In this document: positions 27,455 through 36,972 of the stretch, piece after piece
Position numbering within the stretch: position 1 is the first letter of the stretch
Layout of the letters: each line of letters begins with the position of its first letter
Assembly: GCF_027923465.1 (NCBI RefSeq)
Contig: NZ_BRLB01000018.1
Coordinates: 1 to 64,000 of the forward strand
Length of the DNA stretch: 64,000 nt
Direction: 5' to 3'
Origin: Vallitalea longa
GTDB taxonomy: Bacteria > Bacillota > Clostridia > Lachnospirales > Vallitaleaceae
Notes under the pieces: generated by a model
What the model saw: the letters and a program-made list of their open reading frames with translations, nothing else
Databases searched by the model: none
What the model was told of the DNA's origin: nothing
Made by a program: the position numbers and the translations under genes

Positions 27455-28834
27455 ATGTTGAATGTAATGATAATTGATGATGAACCAATGATAATTCAGT
27501 CAATTAAATCAGGTATTGACTGGGGAAAACTTAACTTACAAGTAGTATTTACTGCTACTGATAGTCGTTCAGCACTTAGTTATGCAAAGGATAATTCTGT
27601 AGATATTGTTATATCTGATATAAGTATGCCCCCATTCAATGGGCTTACATTATGTAATGAAATACTTAAAATAAATAAGAAAATTCAACTTATAATAATC
27701 AGCGGCTATGCGGATTTTTCATATGCACAAAAAGCTATTCAAATAGGAGTTGTAGGATACTGCCTTAAACCAATTGATTATAATGAATTGACATCCATAT
27801 TAAAAACATCAATAAGCAGAATATCCCCTAGTAAGGATTTTGCTGACTATGACTTCATAGAATACGTATATGAAAATAATATATATGAGATTAGAAGCTA
27901 TCTGAATGAAAATAATATAAGAGATAAATTTTATTTGGCTATTTCTATAGGGAAGAAGAATCTTTCAGACTATATTAAGTCTCATCATTTAGTATTTAAT
28001 CTAGGAATCAATAAGTTCCTATATATACTTAATGATGATCCCAGGTATCTGCTAAACAATAAATTTATTAATGAGGATAATTTGATTGAAGGTATAGGAT
28101 TAGCCAATGACAAAATAAGTTATACTGATATGTTAACGGAGATAGATGAGATCAGGGTTAAGAGTTATAATTTCTTTTTTAATCATGATAATAAAATTTT
28201 TGATGATAGTTACAATGTAACAGATGAGTATTATCTAGATATATGTGATAATATTGATAATCTCCATGAATTAAAAGATAAACTGCAAAGTCTATCTTGT
28301 GATTCCATTGAAAAAATTAATATCAAACAAGCTATGAAAATCCATAACATGATTTTAAATAAATATAAAAGATATGATAATGGAGAAGATTTGAATATCT
28401 ATAGTTTCGATGAATTAATTAGGAATTATGATAGTTTTGAAAAAATGATAGAGAGCTTATTGAATACAATAGAGAATAACTTTGATAATAACAATCTGGA
28501 GTATGAAAGCAATAATAAGAATTTCTTGAAGATAATTAAATACATAAATGCTAATTTTACTAATAATATTTCAATAAAAGATATGGCGGATGAACTTTTT
28601 CTTAATGCCAATTATATAAGCCAATTGTTCAAAAAAGAAACAGGAACCACATATGTAAAATATCTAACTAAGCTTAGAGTAGACAAAGCTAAGAATTTAC
28701 TAAAAGAAACAGACATGTCTATTAATGATGTGTGTATAAACAGCGGTTTTAATGATTACTTTTATTTTATGAAAATATTTAAGAAACACACGACTATGGC
28801 ACCATCTTATTATAGAAAAAAGTGTGTTAATTAA
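27455..28834 (+). CDS. YesN-type response regulator with AraC DNA-binding domain
   Basis: A 459-residue regulator: N-terminal receiver domain (MIIDDEPMII; phosphorylation site D55 in ISDISMPP; K near CLKPIDY), a variable middle, and a C-terminal AraC double helix-turn-helix (IKDMADELFLNANYISQLFKKETG ... INDVCINSGFNDYFYFMKIFKKH). The kinase stop codon overlaps an ATG at 27440, but GAGAGG at 27442-27447 favours ATG 27455. It should activate the importer/phosphorylase operon. Confidence 0.87.
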   Translation: MLNVMIIDDEPMIIQSIKSGIDWGKLNLQVVFTATDSRSALSYAKDNSVDIVISDISMPPFNGLTLCNEILKINKKIQLIIISGYADFSYAQKAIQIGVVGYCLKPIDYNELTSILKTSISRISPSKDFADYDFIEYVYENNIYEIRSYLNENNIRDKFYLAISIGKKNLSDYIKSHHLVFNLGINKFLYILNDDPRYLLNNKFINEDNLIEGIGLANDKISYTDMLTEIDEIRVKSYNFFFNHDNKIFDDSYNVTDEYYLDICDNIDNLHELKDKLQSLSCDSIEKINIKQAMKIHNMILNKYKRYDNGEDLNIYSFDELIRNYDSFEKMIESLLNTIENNFDNNNLEYESNNKNFLKIIKYINANFTNNISIKDMADELFLNANYISQLFKKETGTTYVKYLTKLRVDKAKNLLKETDMSINDVCINSGFNDYFYFMKIFKKHTTMAPSYYRKKCVN

Positions 28835-28854
28835 AATAAAAGGAGTTCAATATT

Positions 28855-30417
28855 ATGAAAAAATTATTAGAAGAAATTGTATTAATTATTTTAATTATCG
28901 CATTGGTAGGTTGCAGTACTAATGATAAAGAAATCTCTCATGATAAAAGAGAAGAACCAATTAAGATATCAATTGCTTTTTGGAATATTGATAATGCTCT
29001 TAGTGGTGGGGATAACGATAAGATGCTTAAACAGATCAAAGAAGACCTTAATATTGAAATCGTTCCCTATGAAATGACTTTTGATGATTATAAAAGGAAA
29101 ATTCAATTGTGGGCGAGTTCATCAAGATATCCGGATATTATGGCTATTGATGCTATAGGTACGCCTCTATATTATACATGGATCAATAAGAAAATAATTA
29201 AGCCGTTACCAGAAGATCTGTCTTTATGGCCTAATCTTAATAGTTATATGAATTCTTCTGGAATGGAAACCTTCAAAAATTGTGATGGAAAATTCTATTT
29301 GATTCCAAGAAAAACTTATGATAGTACTCATAGTGTTAAATTAAGCGGAATGGACCGTAAGATATATTATCGATACGATTTGGCAGAAAAAGCAGGAATT
29401 ATTAAAGAACCAGAGAATTATGATGAATTTCGAAATATGATTAAAGCTATTATGAAAGCTAATTTTGAAAATAAGAATATTGAAGGTATGACCGTAAAAG
29501 TCCCATATATTCTTGACAGCTTCTTCATGTGTTATAGTGTGCCTCTAGGAATGAGTGATGGAAGCGGTAATGATTACAAGTGGGTAAAAAAAGACGGAAA
29601 GTATATACCTGCCTATTTCGCAGGAGATATTAAGGCTGCATTGCAATTGGCAAGAGATATGTTTGAAGAAAAAACTTTAGCAAGAGATGTAACTTTGGCA
29701 AAAGAGCAACAATCAATAGGAAGATTTGTAAACGGTTCATGTGCAGCTTTCTTAGCAAACATGCCAACAGTGGAGCTAGCAGAAAAATGGAATGAATATT
29801 ATGATGACAAGAAATTTGAAGACTGCGTGAAGATATTGTCACCATTAGAATCTATTGATGGTAATGTGTACGGTAACGTATACAAAAAATTCTGGTCAGA
29901 ATCTTATATAACAACTAGTGACCCTGTTAAGTATAAAGCGATACTTGACTTGTATGAGTATTTTTTAAAGAATGAAAATATGTTAAGAATGGGCTATGAA
30001 GGTGAAGATTATATTGCTAAAAATGGTGTCCAATTTTTGAAACCTAATGAAAAGATTAATGAAAAATATCCTATTACATTATTAGCTAATCTTGTACAAT
30101 GGAATAATATCAGCAGATATCTCACTTTAACAGGTGACCCAGAAAAAGATAAATATTTTAAAATGGATGTAGAGTATAGTTATAAATTATTAAATACCGA
30201 ATTACCTGAATATAAAGAAATAAATATTTCAGAAGAAGCCCAGTCCATGTGTGATTTTTCCATTAAGCCTGCGGATGATATGATTAAAGTTATGGTAGGA
30301 AAAGAAAGTGTTGATAAGATGTATGATGACTTGATGAAGTATTATGAGAATCAAGGACTATCAAAAGTAATTGAAGAGTTTAATACATGGGTTGATGAAG
30401 AAGATAAGGAGAAATAG
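28855..30417 (+). CDS. Orphan extracellular solute-binding lipoprotein
   Basis: A 520-residue lipoprotein of the large oligosaccharide-binding type (lipobox LVGC near residue 20). It has no permease genes of its own and stands between the response regulator gene and the phosphorylase gene, with a single base between its stop and the next ATG. It could feed the MalFG permease pair upstream, or present ligand to the YesM kinase; the latter arrangement is known for other sensor/binding-protein pairs. It is different in type from the 22366-23739 binding protein. Confidence 0.75.
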   Translation: MKKLLEEIVLIILIIALVGCSTNDKEISHDKREEPIKISIAFWNIDNALSGGDNDKMLKQIKEDLNIEIVPYEMTFDDYKRKIQLWASSSRYPDIMAIDAIGTPLYYTWINKKIIKPLPEDLSLWPNLNSYMNSSGMETFKNCDGKFYLIPRKTYDSTHSVKLSGMDRKIYYRYDLAEKAGIIKEPENYDEFRNMIKAIMKANFENKNIEGMTVKVPYILDSFFMCYSVPLGMSDGSGNDYKWVKKDGKYIPAYFAGDIKAALQLARDMFEEKTLARDVTLAKEQQSIGRFVNGSCAAFLANMPTVELAEKWNEYYDDKKFEDCVKILSPLESIDGNVYGNVYKKFWSESYITTSDPVKYKAILDLYEYFLKNENMLRMGYEGEDYIAKNGVQFLKPNEKINEKYPITLLANLVQWNNISRYLTLTGDPEKDKYFKMDVEYSYKLLNTELPEYKEINISEEAQSMCDFSIKPADDMIKVMVGKESVDKMYDDLMKYYENQGLSKVIEEFNTWVDEEDKEK

Positions 30418-30418
30418 A

Positions 30419-32572
30419 ATGGATAAAGGAAGAGTAACATTACCAACTGATTTAGATATAATTCCACAAACTTTAGAAGTAATGGAAAGATTAGGGGTAG
30501 ATGCCCTTCGTGATTGTGATGGAACAGAATTTCCAGAAGAACTATTGAACAAAGGAGCAAAAGTATATGCTACATATTTTACTACTAGAAAAGATAATAA
30601 GTGGGCAGAAGAAAACCCAGATGAAGTTCAACAGATGTATTTAGTGACTAACCCAGAAACAGCCATAGAGGATATATTGGAAATTGAGTTGATGAAAGAT
30701 TTCTATAAACCTCAATTCAAGGTAAATACAATGCATGACATTACAAAATGGTGGGAAGTCATAGACAGGACTACAGGAGGCATAGTACCTGTTAGTGAAT
30801 GGAATTACAATGAAAATACTGGAAAAGTTATAATAAATGCTAAAAAGTTTCATGAATATACTGTAAGTTTTTTGGCTTTTATTATGTGGGACCCTGTTCA
30901 TATGTATAATTATTTAACTAATGATTGGAAAGATGTGGAACATCAATTGACTTATGATGTGAGGCAGCCTAAAACCAAAAAATACGTAAAAGAAAAACTT
31001 GCAAAATGGTGTGAAGACAATCCTAATGTTGATGTAGTAAGATTTACTACATTTTTCCATCAGTTTACACTTAATTTTAATGATGAAGGTAAAGAAAAGT
31101 TTGTGGATTGGTTTGGATATTCTGCTAGTGTCAGTCCATATGTATTAGAACAATTTGAAGAAGAAGTGGGATATAAATTCCGTCCGGAATATATAATAGA
31201 TGAAGGTTATCAGAATAACACCTTCCGTATACCAAAAAAAGAATATAAGGATTTTATGGATTTCCAACAGCGTGAAGTTGCGAAACTTGCAAAAGAATTA
31301 GTTGATATAGTACATAGTCATAAAAAAGAAGCCATGATGTTTCTAGGAGATCATTGGATCGGTACAGAACCATTTGGAAAATACTTCAACGATATAGGAT
31401 TAGATAGCGTTGTAGGTTCTGTGGGCAATGGAACAACTCTAAGACTTATTTCTGATATAGAAGGAGTAAAATATACGGAAGGAAGATTCTTACCATACTT
31501 CTTTCCAGACACATTCTATGAAGGGGGAGACCCTAAGAAAGAGGCAGTTGAAAACTGGATAACTGCAAGACGTGCGATTCTAAGAAGTCCTGTAGACCGT
31601 ATCGGTTATGGAGGTTATCTGAAACTTGCCCTTAACTTCCCAGATTTTATGAGTTACATTGAAGATGTATGTAATGAATTTCGAACTCTCTACAGTAATA
31701 TCGGTGATGGTAAACCATATGCAGCTCCTTTTAAAGTTGCAGTACTTAACTCATGGGGTAAAATACGTTCATGGGGAACATATATGGTAGCTCATGCATT
31801 GTGGAATAAAAAGTGCTACTCTTACGGAGGTATACTAGAAGCTCTATCAGGCATGCCATTTGATGTTAAGTTCATAAGTTTTGATGATATCAGAGAAGAT
31901 AAATCAATATTAGATGATGTAGGTGTAATCATTAATGCAGGTAGTGCTTATACTGCTAACAGTGGTGGAGAGAATTGGTTGGACGTTGATATATTAACTG
32001 CTATCAAGGAATTTGTTGCAGAAGGTGGAGGATTTATAGGGGTAGGAGAACCTACTGCTTATGAGAAAAATGGGCGTTATTTTCAATTAGCTTCTGTACT
32101 TGGTGTAGATAAAGAACTTGGATTCAGCTTGTCTACTGATAGATATAATTGGAAGGAGAGACCTCATTTCATAACAGAAGAATGTAATGGTGAAATAGAC
32201 TTCGGTGAGGGTATGAAAGATATATATGCGTTGAAAAATGCGAATGTCATAGTGAATAGAAATGAGAATATTCAACTTGCAACTAATGATTATTATAAAG
32301 GGCGTGGAGTATATATAAGCGGTATTCCATACAGTTTCCAAAATTCACGTTTACTGTATAGAGCAATATTTTTTGCAGCAGGTAAAGAAAACGAAATGAA
32401 AAAATGGTATAGTGATAATATTAATGTAGAGGTTCATGCATATCCTAATACCAATAAATACTGTGTTGTCAATAATACATACGAGCCTCAGAAAACAGTT
32501 GTATATAAAGGCGATAATACTAAATACAATCTTGATTTAGAGGCTAATGAGATCATGTGGTTTGATATTTAG
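30419..32572 (+). CDS. GH112 phosphorylase (1,3-beta-galactosyl-N-acetylhexosamine type)
   Basis: A 717-residue cytoplasmic phosphorylase. The N-terminus KGRVTLPTDLD, the nearby RDCDGTEFPEELLNKGAK and YFTTRKDNKWA match GH112 enzymes, and D311 in FLGDHWIG stands where the bifidobacterial lacto-N-biose phosphorylase has its general acid. The enzyme splits Gal-beta-1,3-GlcNAc/GalNAc with phosphate to Gal-1-phosphate and the free N-acetylhexosamine. A known GH112 branch acts on galactosyl-1,4-rhamnose instead; the kinase, uridylyltransferase and GalE nearby favour the HexNAc type but do not prove it. AAGGAG lies 7 bases before ATG 30419. Length is close to the roughly 720-750 usual for the family. 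Confidence 0.85.
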   Translation: MDKGRVTLPTDLDIIPQTLEVMERLGVDALRDCDGTEFPEELLNKGAKVYATYFTTRKDNKWAEENPDEVQQMYLVTNPETAIEDILEIELMKDFYKPQFKVNTMHDITKWWEVIDRTTGGIVPVSEWNYNENTGKVIINAKKFHEYTVSFLAFIMWDPVHMYNYLTNDWKDVEHQLTYDVRQPKTKKYVKEKLAKWCEDNPNVDVVRFTTFFHQFTLNFNDEGKEKFVDWFGYSASVSPYVLEQFEEEVGYKFRPEYIIDEGYQNNTFRIPKKEYKDFMDFQQREVAKLAKELVDIVHSHKKEAMMFLGDHWIGTEPFGKYFNDIGLDSVVGSVGNGTTLRLISDIEGVKYTEGRFLPYFFPDTFYEGGDPKKEAVENWITARRAILRSPVDRIGYGGYLKLALNFPDFMSYIEDVCNEFRTLYSNIGDGKPYAAPFKVAVLNSWGKIRSWGTYMVAHALWNKKCYSYGGILEALSGMPFDVKFISFDDIREDKSILDDVGVIINAGSAYTANSGGENWLDVDILTAIKEFVAEGGGFIGVGEPTAYEKNGRYFQLASVLGVDKELGFSLSTDRYNWKERPHFITEECNGEIDFGEGMKDIYALKNANVIVNRNENIQLATNDYYKGRGVYISGIPYSFQNSRLLYRAIFFAAGKENEMKKWYSDNINVEVHAYPNTNKYCVVNNTYEPQKTVVYKGDNTKYNLDLEANEIMWFDI

Positions 32573-32588
32573 AGTATATTAGTATATT

Positions 32589-33557
32589 TTATTTGACTCC
32601 TTTTCCAGAATCATTAACATCCAATAGAGCTTTGGGAAAGGGGTCAAAAAAACTTTGATTATTGAGATATTCTATATTAAACCTGATAACGTAACCTTTA
32701 ATAACATTAAGAGGTACACTAAAAGGTACTTTATGATTCTTATATTCATTGATGAGTTCTAATATGAAATTGAATTCATCATCATTTATATTTTTTTTGA
32801 AATAGTCTACACATCTAAGTAGAACTGTTATATTTGATGTGTATCTAGGTGATATACGAAATATCAGACCTAACATTTTTTCATAGGAATCCAGTAATTG
32901 ATCAATGGGTATAGAATCAACTTGATTCATGAGTTTATTAAGTTCTTTCAACTTGGATTGATTATATGCTATCATTAAAAGAGTATTTGATTTATGAAAA
33001 TTGATTAAAGTATCTAAGGATTTAGTTCTTTTAATTTTTCTTAATGTAGACATTACGTATAATTTGGTTAGAAAGTGTTCTCTTATTTTAAAGTTCCTAA
33101 GCCGTCCATCATCTTCTATGGGTAAGTGGCTGTACATTTCTGTGATTCTACCGCCCACCATTCCTTTGCCTTTTCTGCTGTTAGCACCTTTTTTATCACT
33201 ATCATATATTTTGACTTCTTTAATTCCACATGATGGAGATCTTGTTTTCATTATAAATCCGTCCACGTTCTGTAATCTAGTCATCAGCATATTAGTATAA
33301 TCAAGCATTTTATCAGTTAAATCTATTTTCGTAAATGGCTGGATAAGATGTATCATGTTGTTTATTTCCACTAGACGAATAGGTTTTCTTGGTGTTTCCA
33401 TACCGATTTCTACTTCTGGACAGAAAGGTACAAAAGTCACATAATCTTTCAACGTATTTATGAATTCATTGTTATCACCATCACCATTATAACGGCATTT
33501 ATCAAAATTGATACATCTGCTTATAGCTATAGTTGGAGTTATATCTATGTTATTCAT
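32589..33557 (-). CDS. DUF523-DUF1722 (YbgA-like) fusion protein
   Basis: A 322-residue cytoplasmic protein. The N-terminal half (about 1-150) is DUF523, seen as ISRCINFDKCRYNGD, FCPEVEIGMETPRKPIRL and KTRSPSCG, with conserved cysteines. DUF523 includes the TudS thiouracil desulfurases, where such cysteines hold an iron-sulfur cluster. The C-terminal half (LPIEDDGRLRNFKIREHFLTKL... and NFHKSNTLLMIAYNQ) is DUF1722. Its substrate is unknown. It sits convergent to the phosphorylase with only 16 bases between, followed by an AraC gene on the same strand, so it looks like an insert in the galacto-glycan locus. ATG 33557 is favoured by GAGGG 7 bases upstream. Confidence 0.75.
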   Translation of the reverse strand: MNNIDITPTIAISRCINFDKCRYNGDGDNNEFINTLKDYVTFVPFCPEVEIGMETPRKPIRLVEINNMIHLIQPFTKIDLTDKMLDYTNMLMTRLQNVDGFIMKTRSPSCGIKEVKIYDSDKKGANSRKGKGMVGGRITEMYSHLPIEDDGRLRNFKIREHFLTKLYVMSTLRKIKRTKSLDTLINFHKSNTLLMIAYNQSKLKELNKLMNQVDSIPIDQLLDSYEKMLGLIFRISPRYTSNITVLLRCVDYFKKNINDDEFNFILELINEYKNHKVPFSVPLNVIKGYVIRFNIEYLNNQSFFDPFPKALLDVNDSGKGVK

Positions 33558-33625
33558 CACTTATCCCTCTTTGACTTAAGTTATTGTTATAGTTGTTATT
33601 GTGTGTGAAGGGTAATGATTATATA

Positions 33626-34801
33626 CTAATTATTTTTTAGAGATTTACTATATATTATTGGACTTATTTCATATTTCTTCTTGAACTGCTTAGAGAAATA
33701 ATGTATAGAATTGAAACCTAGTATTTCAGCAATCTGTGTCAAGCTGAGTTCTGTGGATTTTATATATTCCTTACTTTTTTCTAAACGGTAGTTATTGATA
33801 TACTCGATAATAGTTACTCCCACGACATATTTGAAAATTCTGGATAGATATGATGGGCTTATGGATATTTTATGGGCTATTTCATTTATTGTTATTTTTT
33901 TGTTGAAGTTCTGATATATATAATCTAGAGCGGAGTTTACATATATGTTATTAGTATTGATCTGCATTGAGGTATGGAGTTTTTTTAAATTGTTTTGGTT
34001 AGAGAATTCTCTTAACAATTCTATGATGAATTCTTTTAAATAGCATATGATTAAATCAGGGCTGTACAAACCGTTGTAATCTTTTTCGGATAATATTTTT
34101 TCAAGAATGGTTTTCAAGGTATGACTGCAATGGAATATTTTATTTATGAACAAGTCTTCTTGTTCAAAGTCCATCTCAAAACTTATCGTAAGAAAAGAAA
34201 TAGGCTCTTTTGCGTTATTTTTTTGAGTATGGTATTGGTTAGGAGCATAAAAAATAAAGTTTCCCTGTGTCAATATGAATTCTTTGTCAGCTATACGAGT
34301 TAATAACTCACCTTGATCCACATAAGTTATTTCCCAAAAATCATGTTTTTCTCCTTTGAAAGCAAAATACTCATCAAATTCCTGATAGAAAAGGGTATAT
34401 ATTTTATCTATTTTCAGTAGTCCCTTAATATCTGGTGAGAAATCAAGACTAAGATTATTCATCTGTAAAATTGTAGTTTCTGTATTGAACTTTACTTTAA
34501 TTACGCATTCATTATATAGAGGAATTATCTTATAAAATACATCAGGGTGTAAGATAACACACTTATCTAAAAAAAATGTATTTGATTCTGTACCTGAAGT
34601 ATAGACATATAAAAGTGCAGTTCCTTCTTCTATATCTATTATAGTATGATTAGTCTCATCGACAAAAAATGAATTGAGGTTGAAGGTAGTAATCAAATTA
34701 GTAGATTGAGTATCTATATCTTTGATATGTATATTATCAAACAAGTCTTTAGCTATTGTTCCATAAGATGCGAAGGATATTTTAGTTATATTTTTAATCA
34801 T
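33626..34801 (-). CDS. AraC-family transcriptional regulator with cupin-like domain
   Basis: A 391-residue regulator. A middle cupin-type sensing domain (HDFWEITYVDQGEL ... NFIFYAPNQYHTQKNN, about residues 150-225) is followed by the AraC double helix-turn-helix (INEIAHKISISPSYLSRIFKYVVG ... LTQIAEILGFNSIHYFSKQFKKKYEISP). The first 140 residues are of unknown type. It is divergent from the kinase-uridylyltransferase-mutase-GalE genes, with a 218-base shared promoter region, and probably controls them. GGAGGGG lies 6 bases before its ATG. Confidence 0.82.
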   Translation of the reverse strand: MIKNITKISFASYGTIAKDLFDNIHIKDIDTQSTNLITTFNLNSFFVDETNHTIIDIEEGTALLYVYTSGTESNTFFLDKCVILHPDVFYKIIPLYNECVIKVKFNTETTILQMNNLSLDFSPDIKGLLKIDKIYTLFYQEFDEYFAFKGEKHDFWEITYVDQGELLTRIADKEFILTQGNFIFYAPNQYHTQKNNAKEPISFLTISFEMDFEQEDLFINKIFHCSHTLKTILEKILSEKDYNGLYSPDLIICYLKEFIIELLREFSNQNNLKKLHTSMQINTNNIYVNSALDYIYQNFNKKITINEIAHKISISPSYLSRIFKYVVGVTIIEYINNYRLEKSKEYIKSTELSLTQIAEILGFNSIHYFSKQFKKKYEISPIIYSKSLKNN

Positions 34802-35019
34802 TTTTTCCCCTCCATATTATTATAATGATGAATGATAGATTACTACTTACTATTTTACCCTAAAAAGTAGAATATGACAAATTTAGTTCAGTATTGTAAA
34901 AATACTTTTTAATCATTATGTAATACAATATTATTATAAACAGTATATGGTAGTCTACTACTTTTTAAAGTGTTTAATTGCTAGCAGAAATAAGAAAAAT
35001 TTTAAAGGAGAATATGTTA
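34802..35019. promoter_or_regulatory. Divergent promoter region
   Basis: AT-rich gap between the AraC gene and the GHMP kinase gene. It includes the ribosome site AAAGGAG (35004-35010) and several weak promoter-like strings around 34910-34945. Pairs such as CTACTTTTTA/TAAAAAGTAG (about 34961-34970 with 34860-34869) could be operator half-sites for the regulator, but the AT content makes this weak. Confidence 0.35.
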
Positions 35020-36102
35020 ATGAAAATATCTGTATCAACGCCAAGTAGAATATGCTTATTTGGAGAACATCAGGATTACTTGAATCTAGAGGTAATATCA
35101 TCTGCAATCAATCTAAGATTCAAAGCGGAAGGAAGTAGAAGAGATGATCGTATAATCCATGTACGTCTTAGCGGTGAAAATATAAACAGAGAAGAGATTA
35201 TTGATCTAGATGAAAGAATAGTGTACGAAAACAACAGGGATTACATTAAAAGTGCCATTAATGTGCTTATGAGAAATGGATATAAATTGGAAACAGGATT
35301 TGACATATTTATGGATTCTGATATTCCAATCGGAAAAGGAATGTGTTCATCAACAACTATGGTAGTAGTATTCATTAAAGTTTTACTAGAGCTGATTGAT
35401 CATGAAGATAAAGATAATCCAGAAAAAATCGCATTGTTAGGATTCGAAGCTGAAGTTACTGAGTTCAATGAGCCAGGTGGACTTATGGATCACTACTCAT
35501 CTGCTTATGGTGGTTTGTTACATTTAATATTCAATAAAGAAAAAACAGTCGTTGAGCCATTGAAGACAGAAATACCTGGTTGCTTCATATTATTTGACTC
35601 ACTTGAAGATAAACAAACTACTAAAGTATTGGCTAGTGCTAAATATCCTGTTCTTGAGGCACTTGAGGAATTGAAAGAATACGGAATAAATAGTATAAGA
35701 GATTTTATTGATAATGAAGATAATCTTATATGCCTTGAAAAGTTATCACAAGATAAGTTGGTTAAGGTGAAAGCAAATATTGATAATTATAAAATTCTAA
35801 AAGAAGCAGAAAAAATGTTTAATACGGAAGTAGACTCGGTTAAATTAGGTGAACTTCTTAGGAGACATCATAGAAATCTAAGAGACGGTCTTGAAATATC
35901 TACACCTAAGATAGAAGAGATTCTCATGACAGCTTATGAAAACGGAGCTCTAGGAGGTAAAATCAATGGTTCTGGAGGCGGAGGATGTTGTTATGTATAT
36001 GCATATGAAAAAGATAGCAAAAAAATATTAGATAAAGTATGTGCAAAAGGTTATTGGGGAGTGATTCTCAAGCAGGATTCAGGAGTAAGAGTTGATAAGT
36101 AA
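35020..36102 (+). CDS. GHMP-family sugar 1-kinase (galactokinase-like)
   Basis: A 360-residue kinase with the three GHMP motifs: PSRICLFGEHQDY near the N-terminus (in place of the galactokinase GRVNLIGEHTDY), PIGKGMCSSTT (ATP loop), and KINGSGGGGCCY. Expected reaction: ATP-dependent 1-phosphorylation of a sugar. Since GH112 already yields Gal-1-phosphate, the substrate needing a kinase is the released GlcNAc or GalNAc, or free galactose from other sources. Bifidobacteria use an unrelated kinase (NahK) at this step, so this would be a replacement. ATG 35020 is 9 bases after AAAGGAG; ATG 35014 is too close. Confidence 0.78.
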   Translation: MKISVSTPSRICLFGEHQDYLNLEVISSAINLRFKAEGSRRDDRIIHVRLSGENINREEIIDLDERIVYENNRDYIKSAINVLMRNGYKLETGFDIFMDSDIPIGKGMCSSTTMVVVFIKVLLELIDHEDKDNPEKIALLGFEAEVTEFNEPGGLMDHYSSAYGGLLHLIFNKEKTVVEPLKTEIPGCFILFDSLEDKQTTKVLASAKYPVLEALEELKEYGINSIRDFIDNEDNLICLEKLSQDKLVKVKANIDNYKILKEAEKMFNTEVDSVKLGELLRRHHRNLRDGLEISTPKIEEILMTAYENGALGGKINGSGGGGCCYVYAYEKDSKKILDKVCAKGYWGVILKQDSGVRVDK

Positions 36103-36146
36103 CCTATCATAGATATTGACATGATTAAGACGAAAGGATGATGATT

Positions 36147-36884
36147 ATGAAAGCAATCGTACTTGGAGCAGGAAAAGGAACAAGATTATTATCAGAAAAA
36201 TACAACATGCCAAAAGTTCTCAGAAAAGCAAATGGCAAGCCATTGATTGGATATGTTCTTGATGCGCTATCTTTTTTAGAACAAGAGGATATAACAGTTG
36301 TTGTAGGGTATAAAAAAGAAATGGTGTATGAAAATATTAAAGGAAATTATAAGTTAATAAGTCAAGATGAGCAGCTGGGAACAGGTCATGCTGTAATGGT
36401 GACAGAAGAAGAGTTCAAAGAATATGATGGACCTATTTTAGTGGCTTACGGAGATATGCCTCTCTACAAAAGAAGCACTTATGAAAAGATGTTCGAAAAA
36501 CATGAAAAGGAAAATGCAACATGTACGGTTCTTACTGCTGTCATTGATGATCCACCAGCTTATGGAAGAATCATAAGAAATGATGATAATGAGATGATAG
36601 GTGTAGTTGAAGCAAAAGATTGTACAGCCGAGCAATTAGCAGTTAAAGAACTTAATGTAGGTGTATATGTGTTTGACAGTAAATTTCTATTTGATAATCT
36701 AAAATTGTTAAAGAATAATAATGTTCAGAAAGAATACTATTTGACTGATATACCAAAGCTAGTTATGGAGAAAAACAAGAAATTGATAACTCATACTATT
36801 TATAATTCTAATGAAGTCTATGGTGTTAATACACTAGAGGAATTAGAATTCTGTGAGAAAATTTTGAGTGAGGAAACTAAATAA
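36147..36884 (+). CDS. GlmU-like sugar-1-phosphate uridylyltransferase
   Basis: A 245-residue nucleotidyltransferase with LGAGKGTRL...MPKVL, QLGTGHAV, AYGDMPLY, ELNVGVYVF and the KEYYLTDIPKLV segment, all typical of the N-terminal domain of GlmU. The C-terminal acetyltransferase helix of GlmU is absent, so it is a stand-alone pyrophosphorylase. It probably makes UDP-HexNAc or UDP-Gal from the 1-phosphates produced by the phosphorylase and kinase, standing in for GalT, which is missing here. ATG 36147 has GAAAGGA 8 bases upstream. Confidence 0.75.
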   Translation: MKAIVLGAGKGTRLLSEKYNMPKVLRKANGKPLIGYVLDALSFLEQEDITVVVGYKKEMVYENIKGNYKLISQDEQLGTGHAVMVTEEEFKEYDGPILVAYGDMPLYKRSTYEKMFEKHEKENATCTVLTAVIDDPPAYGRIIRNDDNEMIGVVEAKDCTAEQLAVKELNVGVYVFDSKFLFDNLKLLKNNNVQKEYYLTDIPKLVMEKNKKLITHTIYNSNEVYGVNTLEELEFCEKILSEETK

Positions 36885-36972
36885 TGTATTAATAAATGTA
36901 TAGCTTGAAAAAGCTATCATATTGGTAATACGGTATAGATTAAATATTTGACAAAATGAAAGGAATGAGCAG

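Noticed and set aside
30371-30418. Upstream extension of the GH112 gene into the binding-protein gene
   Set aside because: The family N-terminus (KGRVTLPTD) begins right after ATG 30419, which has AAGGAG 7 bases upstream.
35020-36102. Calling the GHMP kinase galK
   Set aside because: The galactokinase signature is altered (SRICLFGEHQDY) and GH112 already supplies Gal-1-phosphate, so the substrate is left open.
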